The notes under the pieces: model-generated
Told to the model about the DNA's origin: nothing
Databases searched by the model: none
The model's input: only the letters and a program-made list of their open reading frames with translations
Program-made: the position numbers and the translations under genes
NCBI GenBank assembly: GCA_964518405.1
Contig: CAZFGB010000027.1
Location: forward strand, 1-23,506
Direction of reading: 5' to 3'
DNA length: 23,506 nucleotides
Origin: VXNE01 sp964518405
GTDB lineage: Bacteria; Pseudomonadota; Gammaproteobacteria; Pseudomonadales; Azotimanducaceae
Part shown: positions 7,544 to 15,635 of the stretch, piece by piece
Layout of the letters: every line of letters begins with the position of its first letter
Position numbering within the stretch: position 1 is the first letter of the stretch

Positions 7544-8490
7544 GTCACGGTGACCGTGGCACCGAAGCGATTGAGGACCGACTGTATCGGATTGGCGATC
7601 GTTTGAGAATCGTCGCCGGCAAACAGCAGACCAACGGGATGAGTCCCCGGACTGTCGAGGATGAGGGATCCTGAGTCGCCACGCTCGGAGAACGGCCCCG
7701 ATTCGGCAGCGACGACAATCTGGTCCTCGAAGTACGCGACGCCGCTGTCGTAGCGGACGACGCCGTCGAAGCTCGTGTCGACAACCGACCCGAATGTAAG
7801 GCCGGTGGTTCGGCCATGCTTAAGGACGGCTTGGCCGACGAATGGGGCCAGGGGCGGGTTGGCGGGCGGACCGATGGTCATGATGTCCGGGACCACCGAG
7901 TCGATGTCGTCCAGAGTAGCGATCGCCGCGTCCATCCGATTGACGGCGCTGCCGAGCCTCAAGGGCTCCAAGTCTGTCAGGGTCGCGATCCGCGCCGGCG
8001 TGTTGGAACTCGACGCGTCGGCAGCGCCGGGCTGGAGGATTCCATCGCCGATGCTGGCGGCGTTGGCAACGGCGAGGACATGGTTGTTGCTGAGAATACA
8101 GCGCCCGGCCGGGGTATCGACCAGGCAACCAAGGGTGCCGGTGGTTAATGCCCCATAGCCGACGGAAACGCCGCACTGAGCGGGAGAGAGACGCGCTTGT
8201 CGGGGCGCAACCAGGTCGTGAAAGCCGGTCGTGAGTATGCGTTCCGTACGCAGGCCCGCGATCTCGGGAGGGGTCTCAAGGTCAGCGGCCAGATCCTGGA
8301 GGACATAGATCCGCAGAGTGTCACCGGCGACGCCGATCCCCTCAACGCCGGGCCCGTACCGCGGTAGGTTATCGCGCCCCTCCCGGTCGCCGTGTCGCTC
8401 GGCGGCGACGCGAGCCGGATAGTCGAACTGGCGGTGAGCCGCTTCTTTGGCTGCGGCCTGCCGGGCGCTGAGTATGGGAATCTCGAACAG
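7540..8490 (-). CDS. Trypsin-like serine protease (start codon unresolved)
   Basis: The minus-strand frame is open from a TAG at 8575-8577 to the TGA at 7540-7542 and encodes a chymotrypsin-fold protease. It has catalytic His in ILSNNHVLA, Asp in NRMDAAIATLDD and Ser in ERGDSGSLILD, with the family phrases TTGTLGCLV, GDGILQPGAAD, KHGRTTGLTFG and VGLLFAGDDSQTIANPI. The N-terminal part (PGVEGIGVAGD, LRIYV) is the usual small leading domain. No ATG, GTG or TTG exists in frame before the TTG at 7971, which lies after the catalytic His and so cannot be the start of a working enzyme. The coordinate given uses a CTG at 8488-8490. An ATG at 8508-8510 is one frame off. Either a rare start is used or a one-base indel disabled the start. 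No signal peptide is visible, so a cytoplasmic role is likely. Confidence 0.78.
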   Translation of the reverse strand: MFEIPILSARQAAAKEAAHRQFDYPARVAAERHGDREGRDNLPRYGPGVEGIGVAGDTLRIYVLQDLAADLETPPEIAGLRTERILTTGFHDLVAPRQARLSPAQCGVSVGYGALTTGTLGCLVDTPAGRCILSNNHVLAVANAASIGDGILQPGAADASSSNTPARIATLTDLEPLRLGSAVNRMDAAIATLDDIDSVVPDIMTIGPPANPPLAPFVGQAVLKHGRTTGLTFGSVVDTSFDGVVRYDSGVAYFEDQIVVAAESGPFSERGDSGSLILDSPGTHPVGLLFAGDDSQTIANPIQSVLNRFGATVTVT

Positions 8491-8600
8491 GTCTAGCTCT
8501 GGACCACCATACAGGCACGAGCTATCGGAGGGACGCCTAGATCGTGTTGCTCCCGTCGGACGGAATGTCCTAGCCTACGGCCCTGACACTCGGAGGAATG

Positions 8601-8604
8601 AGGA
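8601..8604 (+). promoter_or_regulatory. Ribosome binding site of a possible small ORF
   Basis: AGGA lies six bases before a GTG at 8611, with a second purine-rich GGAGG at 8592-8596. It is the main reason to consider the short ORF that follows. Confidence 0.35.
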
Positions 8605-8610
8605 AACCCC

Positions 8611-8745
8611 GTGGGAAGCGCGAAGCGAAGACGTAAGCGCATCACGCTCACACGACTCGTCGAAGTGTCTAGGGAAATCAGTGAGCGATTCGTTGATTCG
8701 TCGGACGGAACGATCCGCGTCTTGGGACTTCGAACGATCATCTGA
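8611..8745 (+). CDS. Possible small basic protein, unknown
   Basis: A 44-aa ORF from GTG with a good AGGA site. The start is very basic (GSAKRRRKR), followed by an amphipathic helix-like stretch TLTRLVEVSREISERF and DGTIRVLGLR. It is divergent from the protease gene. It resembles no family I recognise. The next frame opens four bases after its stop, so it may be the front half of a frameshifted gene. Confidence 0.3.
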   Translation: MGSAKRRRKRITLTRLVEVSREISERFVDSSDGTIRVLGLRTII

Positions 8746-8749
8746 ATAC

Positions 8750-9049
8750 GTGCGCGAGCAGGGGCTCCATGAACACATTACCTTCGTCTCGGCGAAACAC
8801 TGGGACAAAACGCTGCCACTGAACAGCGAACGCCACATTTTCGAGATCGACAACGTTGTCGTCCGCGACTTGGAGATTGAGCGCGTCACGTACGAGCGCG
8901 GGCGGGGGAGCAAGCGTCGGCGGTGTGGTGTAAGAAAACGACTCGCATTCGACCGATGTTTGCGGTCGGTGCTGAGCAAAATCGCGGGTCACTACTCCGG
9001 TCATCCTATTCGCACCCAGTTTCGTCCTCGCGGACGACGCCAGCACTGA
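8750..9049 (+). CDS. Possible hypothetical protein, maybe the frameshifted rear half of the preceding ORF
   Basis: From a GTG at 8750 the frame gives 99 aa. The stretch HITFVSAKHWDKTLPLN followed by HIFEIDNVVVRDLEIERV looks like genuine protein, with alternating hydrophobic strands. The end is very arginine-rich and less convincing. The reading frame is also open upstream and overlaps the previous small ORF, and the protein-like character begins slightly before this GTG (WDFERSSEYVREQG). That suggests a single older gene with one frameshift. No ribosome binding site is seen. Opposite-strand frames in this stretch are also open, so coding is uncertain. Confidence 0.28.
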   Translation: MREQGLHEHITFVSAKHWDKTLPLNSERHIFEIDNVVVRDLEIERVTYERGRGSKRRRCGVRKRLAFDRCLRSVLSKIAGHYSGHPIRTQFRPRGRRQH

Positions 9050-9095
9050 TCTCGCGCTGTTCCTTTAGCCAGTGGAACCTCTGGGACGCTAACCG

Positions 9096-9170
9096 CGTCT
9101 CCCGTTGTCAGCGGTCGGGGAAACATTCCTTTCTTTGCGAGGGACACCCTCGCGCTCCCGGGCTGAGGGT
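9096..9170 (-). repeat. Dispersed palindromic element, copy B
   Basis: The hairpin is GCGAGGG (9137-9143), loop ACA, CCCTCGC (9147-9153), with the flank GCTCCCGGGCTGAGGG on one side and TTCCTTTCTTT on the other. It is in reverse orientation to copy A. The first 25 bp or so of the long arm (CGGTCGGGGAAACATTCC) are also present. The element begins within a few bases of the iolE stop codon, so it could act as the operon's 3' end. Confidence 0.85.
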
Positions 9171-9172
9171 GC

Positions 9173-10054
9173 CTATAGCGTCGCAATGATGCGTTGCAGG
9201 TTTTCGTAGCCCAAATTCGCGTAGCGGGCGGGTGGCGCCACGCTCGGATCCTGTTCCGCTTCGACAACCAGCCAGCCTTCGTAGGCCGTTCGGCGCAAAA
9301 CCGACAGTACGGCCTTGAAGTCCACACAACCGTCCCCCGGCACCGTGAACACACCGTCGAGCACGGCCGCCGGAAAGCTGCTGTCGTTGTTCAGGCAGCG
9401 GTCCAGAATGGCTCGACGTACGTCCTTGCAGTGTACGTGGGCAATTCGGCCGCCATGGTCTTGCGCAACGGCCGCTGGATCGGCGCCCGCATAGAGCGCA
9501 TGCCCGGTGTCCAGCAGCAACCACAAGTCGTCCGGCGTGGTTTCCAGCAGCATCTCGATGTCCGCAGCGGATTGCACCACGGTGCCCACATGATGGTGGT
9601 AAGCCAGTTTCACACCCTGATCCGCGGTCATCCTGGCAAGTTCACCCACCCTGTCGGCAAACAACGCCCACTCCGACCGTTTCATCCTTGGCCGGCGCGA
9701 TAGGCCGATGTCGAACTCGGCCTGTGTGCAGGACGTGACTTCGGCGAAGACGAGCACTTTGCAACCCATGCGTTTCAGAAGGTCGAGGTGGCCCTGGAGT
9801 TCGGCTGCTTCTTCGCGGGCGTCGCGCAGAAGCAGATGAGCGCCATACCAACCAGATACGAGCGCCAACCCATGGCTTTCCAGCAGCGGCGCAAGTCGCT
9901 CGGGGTCGCGGGGAAATTTGCCGCCGAGTTCGATTCCCGCATAGCCGGCGGCGGCTGCGTCGGCCAGACAGGTTTCAAGGCTGATCTCGGCGCCGAGATG
10001 GGGCAGGTCGTCGTTGCTCCAGATAATCGGGTTGACGCCGATGGAGACGTTCAT
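9173..10054 (-). CDS. iolE: Myo-inosose-2 dehydratase
   Basis: IolE converts scyllo-inosose to 3D-trihydroxycyclohexanedione in myo-inositol catabolism. The product is 293 aa, the normal family length, with a TIM-barrel sugar isomerase-like fold. The N-terminus VSIGVNPIIWSNDD is characteristic of IolE; GYAGIELGGKFP, AYHHHVGTVVQS, LLLDTGHALYAG and IAHVHCKDVR carry the metal and substrate ligands. I chose the ATG at 10052-10054. The frame is open 32 codons further, but those overlap iolD and encode low-complexity arginine/glycine sequence. It lies eight bases downstream of the iolD stop, so the two are co-transcribed. Confidence 0.94.
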   Translation of the reverse strand: MNVSIGVNPIIWSNDDLPHLGAEISLETCLADAAAAGYAGIELGGKFPRDPERLAPLLESHGLALVSGWYGAHLLLRDAREEAAELQGHLDLLKRMGCKVLVFAEVTSCTQAEFDIGLSRRPRMKRSEWALFADRVGELARMTADQGVKLAYHHHVGTVVQSAADIEMLLETTPDDLWLLLDTGHALYAGADPAAVAQDHGGRIAHVHCKDVRRAILDRCLNNDSSFPAAVLDGVFTVPGDGCVDFKAVLSVLRRTAYEGWLVVEAEQDPSVAPPARYANLGYENLQRIIATL

Positions 10055-10062
10055 CGAGCGCT

Positions 10063-11937
10063 TCAACGCTCGCCCAGGTTCCGCCGATAGTCCTCGAAAG
10101 CCGCGCCCACCGAGACGCTGTCCGAGACCTCTGCGACGGGCACGTCCCACCAGGCGCCTCCCGCCGCGGTAGACGCTGTCGGGTCGGTGTCGATCACGAC
10201 GACATAGGTGCGTTCCGCATCGCGGGCGCGCTGGAGCGCCGAGTCCAGGGAGTCGATACCGTCCACTTTTTCGGCCTGTGCTCCGAGCGAGCGGGCGTGG
10301 GCCGCGAAGTCGATCAACGGAGCCGCTTCCGGGGTCGCATAACTGCTGTCGAGGAGGTTGTTGTAACCATCGGTGCCGCAGGATGCTTGCAATCGGTCGA
10401 TACAGCCGAATCCGCCGTTGTCGAGCAACACGACAATCAGTTTCCGGCCGAGGGCGACCGACGTGGCGATTTCCGAGTTCAGCATCAGGTAACTGCCGTC
10501 GCCGACCAGGACGACCACGTCCCGTTCCGGCATGGCCAGCTTCACGCCCAGTCCGCCGGCAATCTCGTAGCCCATGCAGGAATATCCGTATTCGACGTGG
10601 TAGGCGTGCTGATCGCCGGCCCGCCAGAGCTTGTGCAGCTCACCGGGAAGGCCGCCCGCGGCGCAGACGACCACGGCGTTTTCTTCGAACGCCTGGTTGA
10701 CGACACCGAGAACGTTGGCATCGGACGGCAGATTGCCGGTCTGTTTCGTCACCGCATCGGTTACGGCGCGGCGCCATTCATTGCGAAGATGCTGCGTCCG
10801 TTCAGCCCAATCGGGCGCAAGACTCGTGCTGTCCAACCGCTGGTCGAGCAGTTCCAGCGCGCACCGCGCGTCCGACTGCAACGATACCGCCGACCGCTTG
10901 GCCAGGTCGGGGCGGGCGACGTTGATGCCGAGCAGGTTGCAATCCGGGCGGCCGATCAGGAGCCCCGACCCGGTGGTGAAGTCCTGCAGGCGCGTGCCGA
11001 CGGCAATGATGAGATCGGCCTCGGCGGCGAGGCTGTTCGCCGCCGCCGACCCGGTCACGCCCATCGCGCCGACGTTGCAGGGGTTGTCCCAGGGCAAGGC
11101 GCCCTTGCCCGCCTGGGTCTCGGCAACGGGAATACGCAATCGTTCGGCGAAATTGCCGAGATCCGCGCAAGCCATTGAATAGTGAACGCCTCCGCCGGCA
11201 ACGATGAGCGGGCGCTCTGCTCCGGCGATCAGCCCGACGGCAACCTGCAACTGCCGGGCATCCGGTGGTTGCCGCACCGGCCGGTGCAGCGACGGCCGGA
11301 AAAAGGATACGGGATAGTCGTAGGCTTCCGCCTGCACGTCCTGCGGCAGGGCAAGCGTCACCGGGCCGGAGTTCACGGGGTCGGTCAGCACCGACAGCGC
11401 CTGCGGCAGGCTTTGCAGCAGTTGCTCCGGCCGCATGATCCGGTCCCAGTAGCGCGAAACGGGCTTGAAACAGTCATTGGCGGTAACGGTGGGATCGGAA
11501 AAGTCCTCCACCTGCTGCAGCACCGGGTCCGGCAGCCGCGAAGCGAAGGCGTCGCCCGGCAGCAGCAGCACCGGCAAACGGTTGAGGTGCGCGACAGCGG
11601 CCGCCGTCACCATGTTGGTGGCGCCCGGCCCGACGGAAGTGGTGCACGCCATCATCCTGCGTCGCCGCATCGCTTTCGCGTAGGCGATCGCGGCGTGCGC
11701 CATCGCCTGCTCGTTGTGCGCGCGAAGTACCGGAAGCCAATCCCGGTATCCCTCCAGGGCCTCTCCCAGACCCGCGACGTTGCCGTGACCGAATATCGCG
11801 AAGACTCCGGCAAACAGCGCCTGTTCACCGTCGTCCACAACCGATCGCTGCGCCAGCAGATAGCGCACCAGCGCCTGGGCCATCGTCAGCCTGATTTTTT
11901 CGGACACATCAACTCCCGACTGAGATCCCTTGTCCAT
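10063..11937 (-). CDS. iolD: 3D-(3,5/4)-trihydroxycyclohexane-1,2-dione acylhydrolase, ThDP-dependent
   Basis: IolD opens the ring of the IolE product to give 5-deoxy-glucuronate. The product is 624 aa, full length. It shows the three-part ThDP-enzyme architecture. The cofactor-activating glutamate is in RAHNEQAMAHAAIAYAKA (E76). CTTSVGPGATNMVTAAA and LPVLLLPGDAFASRLPDPVLQQ follow, with the ThDP/Mg motif GDGSYLMLNSEI starting at 479 and an asparagine in LLDNGGFG. The ATG at 11935-11937 is given, but a GTG ten codons later (11905-11907) has a clear GGGAG site before it and may be the real start. It is the first gene of the iolD-iolE pair. Confidence 0.95.
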   Translation of the reverse strand: MDKGSQSGVDVSEKIRLTMAQALVRYLLAQRSVVDDGEQALFAGVFAIFGHGNVAGLGEALEGYRDWLPVLRAHNEQAMAHAAIAYAKAMRRRRMMACTTSVGPGATNMVTAAAVAHLNRLPVLLLPGDAFASRLPDPVLQQVEDFSDPTVTANDCFKPVSRYWDRIMRPEQLLQSLPQALSVLTDPVNSGPVTLALPQDVQAEAYDYPVSFFRPSLHRPVRQPPDARQLQVAVGLIAGAERPLIVAGGGVHYSMACADLGNFAERLRIPVAETQAGKGALPWDNPCNVGAMGVTGSAAANSLAAEADLIIAVGTRLQDFTTGSGLLIGRPDCNLLGINVARPDLAKRSAVSLQSDARCALELLDQRLDSTSLAPDWAERTQHLRNEWRRAVTDAVTKQTGNLPSDANVLGVVNQAFEENAVVVCAAGGLPGELHKLWRAGDQHAYHVEYGYSCMGYEIAGGLGVKLAMPERDVVVLVGDGSYLMLNSEIATSVALGRKLIVVLLDNGGFGCIDRLQASCGTDGYNNLLDSSYATPEAAPLIDFAAHARSLGAQAEKVDGIDSLDSALQRARDAERTYVVVIDTDPTASTAAGGAWWDVPVAEVSDSVSVGAAFEDYRRNLGER

Positions 11938-12152
11938 CCCCGGTCGTGGGCAATGCCTGCCAGCACGTTCCTCAACTCGATTACCTTCAGGTCATTGAGC
12001 CGAGGCCGTGACCGGGCGCCAGTCCCCGGAATCCGGTTGGTCGGCTGAAGAACGCTTCGAACCCGCCGCATTGCCTCAGTGGATATCGTCAAGGCGCGAA
12101 TCGCCTTGCTCCCCTGGCAAGGCCCCGGAAAGTGACCGGCATTACGGCGATG

Positions 12153-12728
12153 TCACGCTCGGCAAGCCCTTTGCCGCCCCTTGACGTTTTCGAGAGCAAT
12201 CCCAGCGGCGGCTGACTGGATCCAGCGCGCAACACGGGGGTCGACGAGAATGTAACAACCATCGCGTGTCACGAGTGCTCGCGCTCTTCGTTTACGGCTT
12301 ACACAGACAAAGGCGACTTTGCCGTTTCGCAGTACGAACCAGCCCACTTTGAAGCATGGCAATCGCGTTCCCCGAAAAAGCCTCTTGACGCTGAGGTTGT
12401 CATCGCGCCGGAAGTCGAATTTGGGTGTTGCGACGGCTCGGATGTTGTCCAGTTCGTCCGAGAAAGAGCAGGCGAGGTATCGGATGGTGAGCCGGTTGTC
12501 GGAGTCGATCTCTACCGTGGCGCGTAGCGTCAAACTGGTCAACACGGCGAAGGCCAGCGTGACCGCAAGCAGGACGGCTACGCTCCCAAGCCCACCGGCC
12601 AGCGCAGGGCCGAACAGCGCCAATGAGCTGGCGGCCCATATCCAAAGCACGGTGGTTCGCCCGGCCTGGACACTGCGCGATGCCGTCGCGCTATGTGCGT
12701 CATCGGCACTGGTGGATTGACTCGCCAC
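12153..12728 (-). CDS. Membrane protein with a bacterial PH-like domain
   Basis: A 191-aa protein. Two hydrophobic segments at about 27-45 and 47-67 (SSLALFGPALAGGLGSVA, then LLAVTLAFAVLTSLTL) form a probable hairpin. A beta-rich domain follows (70-180) with RYLACSFSDELDNIRAVATP, LPCFKVGWFVLRNGKVAFV and DGCYILVDP, the pattern of bacterial PH (bPH) domains. Its function is unknown. It sits between iolG and iolD on the same strand, although it has no known role in inositol metabolism. The 215-bp spacer after it probably holds the iolDE promoter. Confidence 0.62.
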   Translation of the reverse strand: MASQSTSADDAHSATASRSVQAGRTTVLWIWAASSLALFGPALAGGLGSVAVLLAVTLAFAVLTSLTLRATVEIDSDNRLTIRYLACSFSDELDNIRAVATPKFDFRRDDNLSVKRLFRGTRLPCFKVGWFVLRNGKVAFVCVSRKRRARALVTRDGCYILVDPRVARWIQSAAAGIALENVKGRQRACRA

Positions 12729-12814
12729 GGTAATCGGCGCCTACAGTCAATGTTTCACTCCCGAAGATAGCAGCCTGGCCGGGCCCGGACAATGGTCCGC
12801 GGTCAGACCGAGCG

Positions 12815-13801
12815 CTACGGATCCGCGGCCACCGGCTGGCCGCGAAGCATCGAGTTCTGCGCGCAATCGGCCAGGATCAGTGCTCTGAGACCGTCGACAC
12901 CATCGGCAAGTTCTACCGCTTCTCCGTTCAGACGCCTCACGAACCGGTCGATCTGTATGCGGTAGGCGTCCTTGTAGCGCCGCAGGAAGAAGGGCACATC
13001 GGCATCGGAACCGGATGCGTCGTCCTCCGGGACCGCTTTTTCCACTTCATTTCCCGCCCGCAGCATGCCGGATGATCCGAACACTTCGATGCGCTGATCG
13101 TAGCCATGGCTGCTGCGTCGCGCGTTGCTGATCGAACAGAGCTTGCCGCTTCGGGTCTTGAGCAGCGCGACGGCGCTGTCGATGTCGCCTGCCTCGCCGA
13201 TGTTTCGGTCGAACAACACGCTGCCCGCGGCGAACACCACGACGGGTTCTTCGCCGACCAGCCATCGCGCCATGTCGAAGTCATGGATCATCATGTCCCG
13301 AAACAGGCCGCCTGAGCGCGCGACATAGTCCGCCGGCGGCGGCGCCGGGTCGCGGCTCGTTATGCCCACATACTCAACCGATCCCACAGCGCCGGCGGCA
13401 ACCTCATCCTTTACTTTCCGGAATGACGGGTCGTGCCGGCGTTGGAATCCGATAGCAAACTGCACGCCGTGACGCTCGACCGCATCCATCGCCTCGCGGG
13501 CCCTGCCAACATCCAGATCGATCGGTTTTTCGCAGAAGATGGCTTTGCGAGCCGCCGCCGCCCGGCCGATCAGGCCGGTGTGCGTATCGGTTGATGTCGC
13601 GATGACAACGGCGGCCACATCCCTGTCCGCCAAGGCATCCGCGGCGGAAGCAACGCGAGCGCCGCAGGATGCGGCAAGATCTGCCGCGGCGCCTGCATCT
13701 ACATCGATGACATAGCGCACCCGAGCACCGGGATGCCTTTGCAGGTTCCCGGCATGGACCGTGCCGATTCTGCCGGCGCCAAAAACAGCGAACTCGATCA
13801 T
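12815..13801 (-). CDS. iolG: Inositol 2-dehydrogenase (Gfo/Idh/MocA family)
   Basis: IolG oxidises myo-inositol to scyllo-inosose with NAD+, the first step before IolE. The product is 328 aa, family length. It has the Rossmann motif FGAGRIGTVHAGNL (7-20), the VVIATSTDTH nucleotide loop, the conserved EKP (91-93) and the catalytic-site segment MIHDFDMARWLVGEEP, with H173 and D174 as likely catalytic and metal-free substrate residues. The ATG at 13799-13801 gives a standard N-terminus. Other Gfo/Idh enzymes look similar, but the iolDE genes downstream support inositol as the substrate. IolB, IolC, IolJ and IolA are absent from the window. Confidence 0.88.
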   Translation of the reverse strand: MIEFAVFGAGRIGTVHAGNLQRHPGARVRYVIDVDAGAAADLAASCGARVASAADALADRDVAAVVIATSTDTHTGLIGRAAAARKAIFCEKPIDLDVGRAREAMDAVERHGVQFAIGFQRRHDPSFRKVKDEVAAGAVGSVEYVGITSRDPAPPPADYVARSGGLFRDMMIHDFDMARWLVGEEPVVVFAAGSVLFDRNIGEAGDIDSAVALLKTRSGKLCSISNARRSSHGYDQRIEVFGSSGMLRAGNEVEKAVPEDDASGSDADVPFFLRRYKDAYRIQIDRFVRRLNGEAVELADGVDGLRALILADCAQNSMLRGQPVAADP

Positions 13802-14005
13802 GCGCTGTACTCCGACACCGCCACGACGTTAAGACTGGGCGGGCGGTAGCGGCAACAGAAGCCCAAACGCATGCCTGAGTTGCCATGCGAACTCCATCAT
13901 GAGCCTCTTGCGAAAGTGATCCCGGTAGTGCACGCACTTGCATTGGCCTTGGCCATGCTGTATCTCCAGTTCGACACAACTGCATGGCATAGCGATGGTT
14001 GCGAG

Positions 14006-14593
14006 TCAGGCGAGGGCTGGCGTGCGCAGGATCCGGAGCATGTCTTCGGGCCACGGAGCAGAGACGTCGGCGTCGTCTCTGCCGCACTTGTCGGCAGTGG
14101 CACCGGGCACACCCTGGGCCGCGAAGTAAGCGAACGTGCCGTCGCCCTCGAAAGTAGCCTCAGCGAAGACTTGGGCGTCACGGTTGTCCCAATAGATGCC
14201 GACCGCGCCCTCAGAACCTTGATCGGGGTGAGGCAATGGAATGTCGGGGGGCCTGTTGTCCAGAAACGTCAAAGCGTCGTCAACGGCAGCTTGGGGCGGG
14301 GCAGCGGCGCCTTCGCCATCCCAGTTGTCCGGTAAATGAACGTAGGAGCCAAGTTCGTGGCGCAATTTCGTTTCGGCATCCAAAGGCACGATCTGCCACG
14401 AAGGGATATGGGCCGCGCGGGTTCGGGACTGGACGGGCGCTCGAACACGTGCTCGCCAGAACGCTGCTGTAGGGAGGGATTCGGTGGCCTCCTGAATGCT
14501 GACCAGGGCATAGGTGTCTATCCATGCAGACGAGGGGTTCGGCGGATTCAAGATGTCCGGCGGCAAGGAGATGGCGGCTGACGGAGTGCTCAA
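14006..14593 (-). CDS. Hypothetical protein with an 'LPDNWDGEGA' motif
   Basis: A 195-aa soluble protein, last gene of a three-gene cassette. It begins nine bases after the stop of the preceding gene. The only recognisable landmark is HLPDNWDGEGAAAPPQAAVDDALTF (split here as HLPDNWDGEGA, 86-96, then the helix AAVDDALTFLD). This motif recurs in small uncharacterised proteins of mobile and accessory regions. The C-terminal half, GAVGIYWDNRDAQVFAEATF, looks like beta strands. No membrane segments, signal peptide or known catalytic residues were seen. Its function is unknown. Confidence 0.6.
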   Translation of the reverse strand: MSTPSAAISLPPDILNPPNPSSAWIDTYALVSIQEATESLPTAAFWRARVRAPVQSRTRAAHIPSWQIVPLDAETKLRHELGSYVHLPDNWDGEGAAAPPQAAVDDALTFLDNRPPDIPLPHPDQGSEGAVGIYWDNRDAQVFAEATFEGDGTFAYFAAQGVPGATADKCGRDDADVSAPWPEDMLRILRTPALA

Positions 14594-14602
14594 GATGAGT
14601 TC

Positions 14603-15589
14603 CTATGATGTTTCGGGTTTTGTCTTTAACGTTGAGATCGCTGGAGGACCTTCGCCCGCGTCGTTCTTGTGGGTTACCTGGACCTCGTACTCGGTTTCGG
14701 GCTTGAGGTCAACAAAAGAGCAGCTGTTGAAGGGTGTTTCGAATCCCGGTCCCCAAGGTTCTGTGCCCAATTCCCTGATGCGGACGACGGATGTGACGCT
14801 AGGCTTCCATCTGGCTTCCAACGTTCGGCCGAGCTTGTCAGGAAGCGACACGTAGATCATGTCTTCCTTCCACTCGAGTTTTGGGTTCTCGGTACGGCCG
14901 GAAAGCTGTTCGTCCATCTGTTGGTAGCTGCGCCCGAGCACGGGAGCGATGTGCTCGGCCAGAATACGGTCGAGGATGAGGACGGAACGCAAGGGAATGA
15001 AGAAGCGCGTGATAGTGCGATCGGGCGTAGCGGCTAGGGAAAGGTGGCTCTCGTGCATCAATCGGCGACTTTGCCAGTACGCGAGTTGGGATCGGAACGC
15101 GTTGGTGCGATCTTCGTCTTCATCCCTAGACTCGGAAGGGAAAGGTCCGGCGCTCATCTCGATTTCGATGTCGTGTGAACCAACCTGCTTGTATATCTGG
15201 GAGAGTTCATCGCGCAACGCGCTCGGAAGGGCGTCGTACAACTTCGCGAGATTGGGCTTCGTGGCGTTGCGCGGGAGAGCGTCCTTACCCTGGGCAAGGA
15301 AACTCAACAAACGGAAGGAGTGCACGTAGGCGAGGCCCAGGTTGGTTGTGGCAGTTAGGCAAGCGCCGAGGTGGCGCGCGTGGGAGCCGGGGGGAAGTGC
15401 TGCGAACTTGCGTGTCACGGCGTCGGGAGGCCCGGGTCTGCCGTCCTCAAGAAGCCCGAGGTTGTCGTAGCCACCGATGGCCCCAAGGACGGGATCAAGG
15501 CCCAGTCTCGCCGCCTCGAAGAAGGCAATAACCATCTCGTACAAGAACGCCACGGGAGGTGGCGGTGGCTTGTGGTCGCCTCGGCTCAT
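14603..15589 (-). CDS. Helical protein with C-terminal fibronectin type III domain
   Basis: A 328-aa protein. Residues 15-222 are all-helical, and the segment NLAKLYDALPSALRDELSQI (113-132) recalls HEPN-type helical bundles, although no R-X4-6-H active site is evident. Residues 243-325 form a fibronectin type III domain (strand-rich; ARWKPSVTSVVRIRELG, then LKPETEYEVQVTHKN with the classic tyrosine corner). This Fn3 domain is nearly a duplicate of the small protein encoded upstream. No signal peptide is present, so the protein is probably cytoplasmic, which is unusual for Fn3. It is the middle gene of the cassette. Its function is unknown; defence or regulation is speculation. Confidence 0.68.
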   Translation of the reverse strand: MSRGDHKPPPPPVAFLYEMVIAFFEAARLGLDPVLGAIGGYDNLGLLEDGRPGPPDAVTRKFAALPPGSHARHLGACLTATTNLGLAYVHSFRLLSFLAQGKDALPRNATKPNLAKLYDALPSALRDELSQIYKQVGSHDIEIEMSAGPFPSESRDEDEDRTNAFRSQLAYWQSRRLMHESHLSLAATPDRTITRFFIPLRSVLILDRILAEHIAPVLGRSYQQMDEQLSGRTENPKLEWKEDMIYVSLPDKLGRTLEARWKPSVTSVVRIRELGTEPWGPGFETPFNSCSFVDLKPETEYEVQVTHKNDAGEGPPAISTLKTKPETS

Positions 15590-15635
15590 GAGCGGTTCTC
15601 AGATGGCCTTGCTACAAGCTGCGGGGAGCAGTGGT

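Noticed and set aside
8575..8979. Minus-strand open frame opposite the small ORFs
   Set aside because: Basic, low-complexity reading with no start signal; the plus-strand readings look more protein-like, though neither is firm.
13802..14005. Short minus-strand frame ending in a proline-rich tail downstream of the cassette
   Set aside because: Some protein-like character (RLMMEFAWQLRHAFGLL) but no suitable start, no ribosome site and no recognised family; it may be a gene remnant but cannot be supported.
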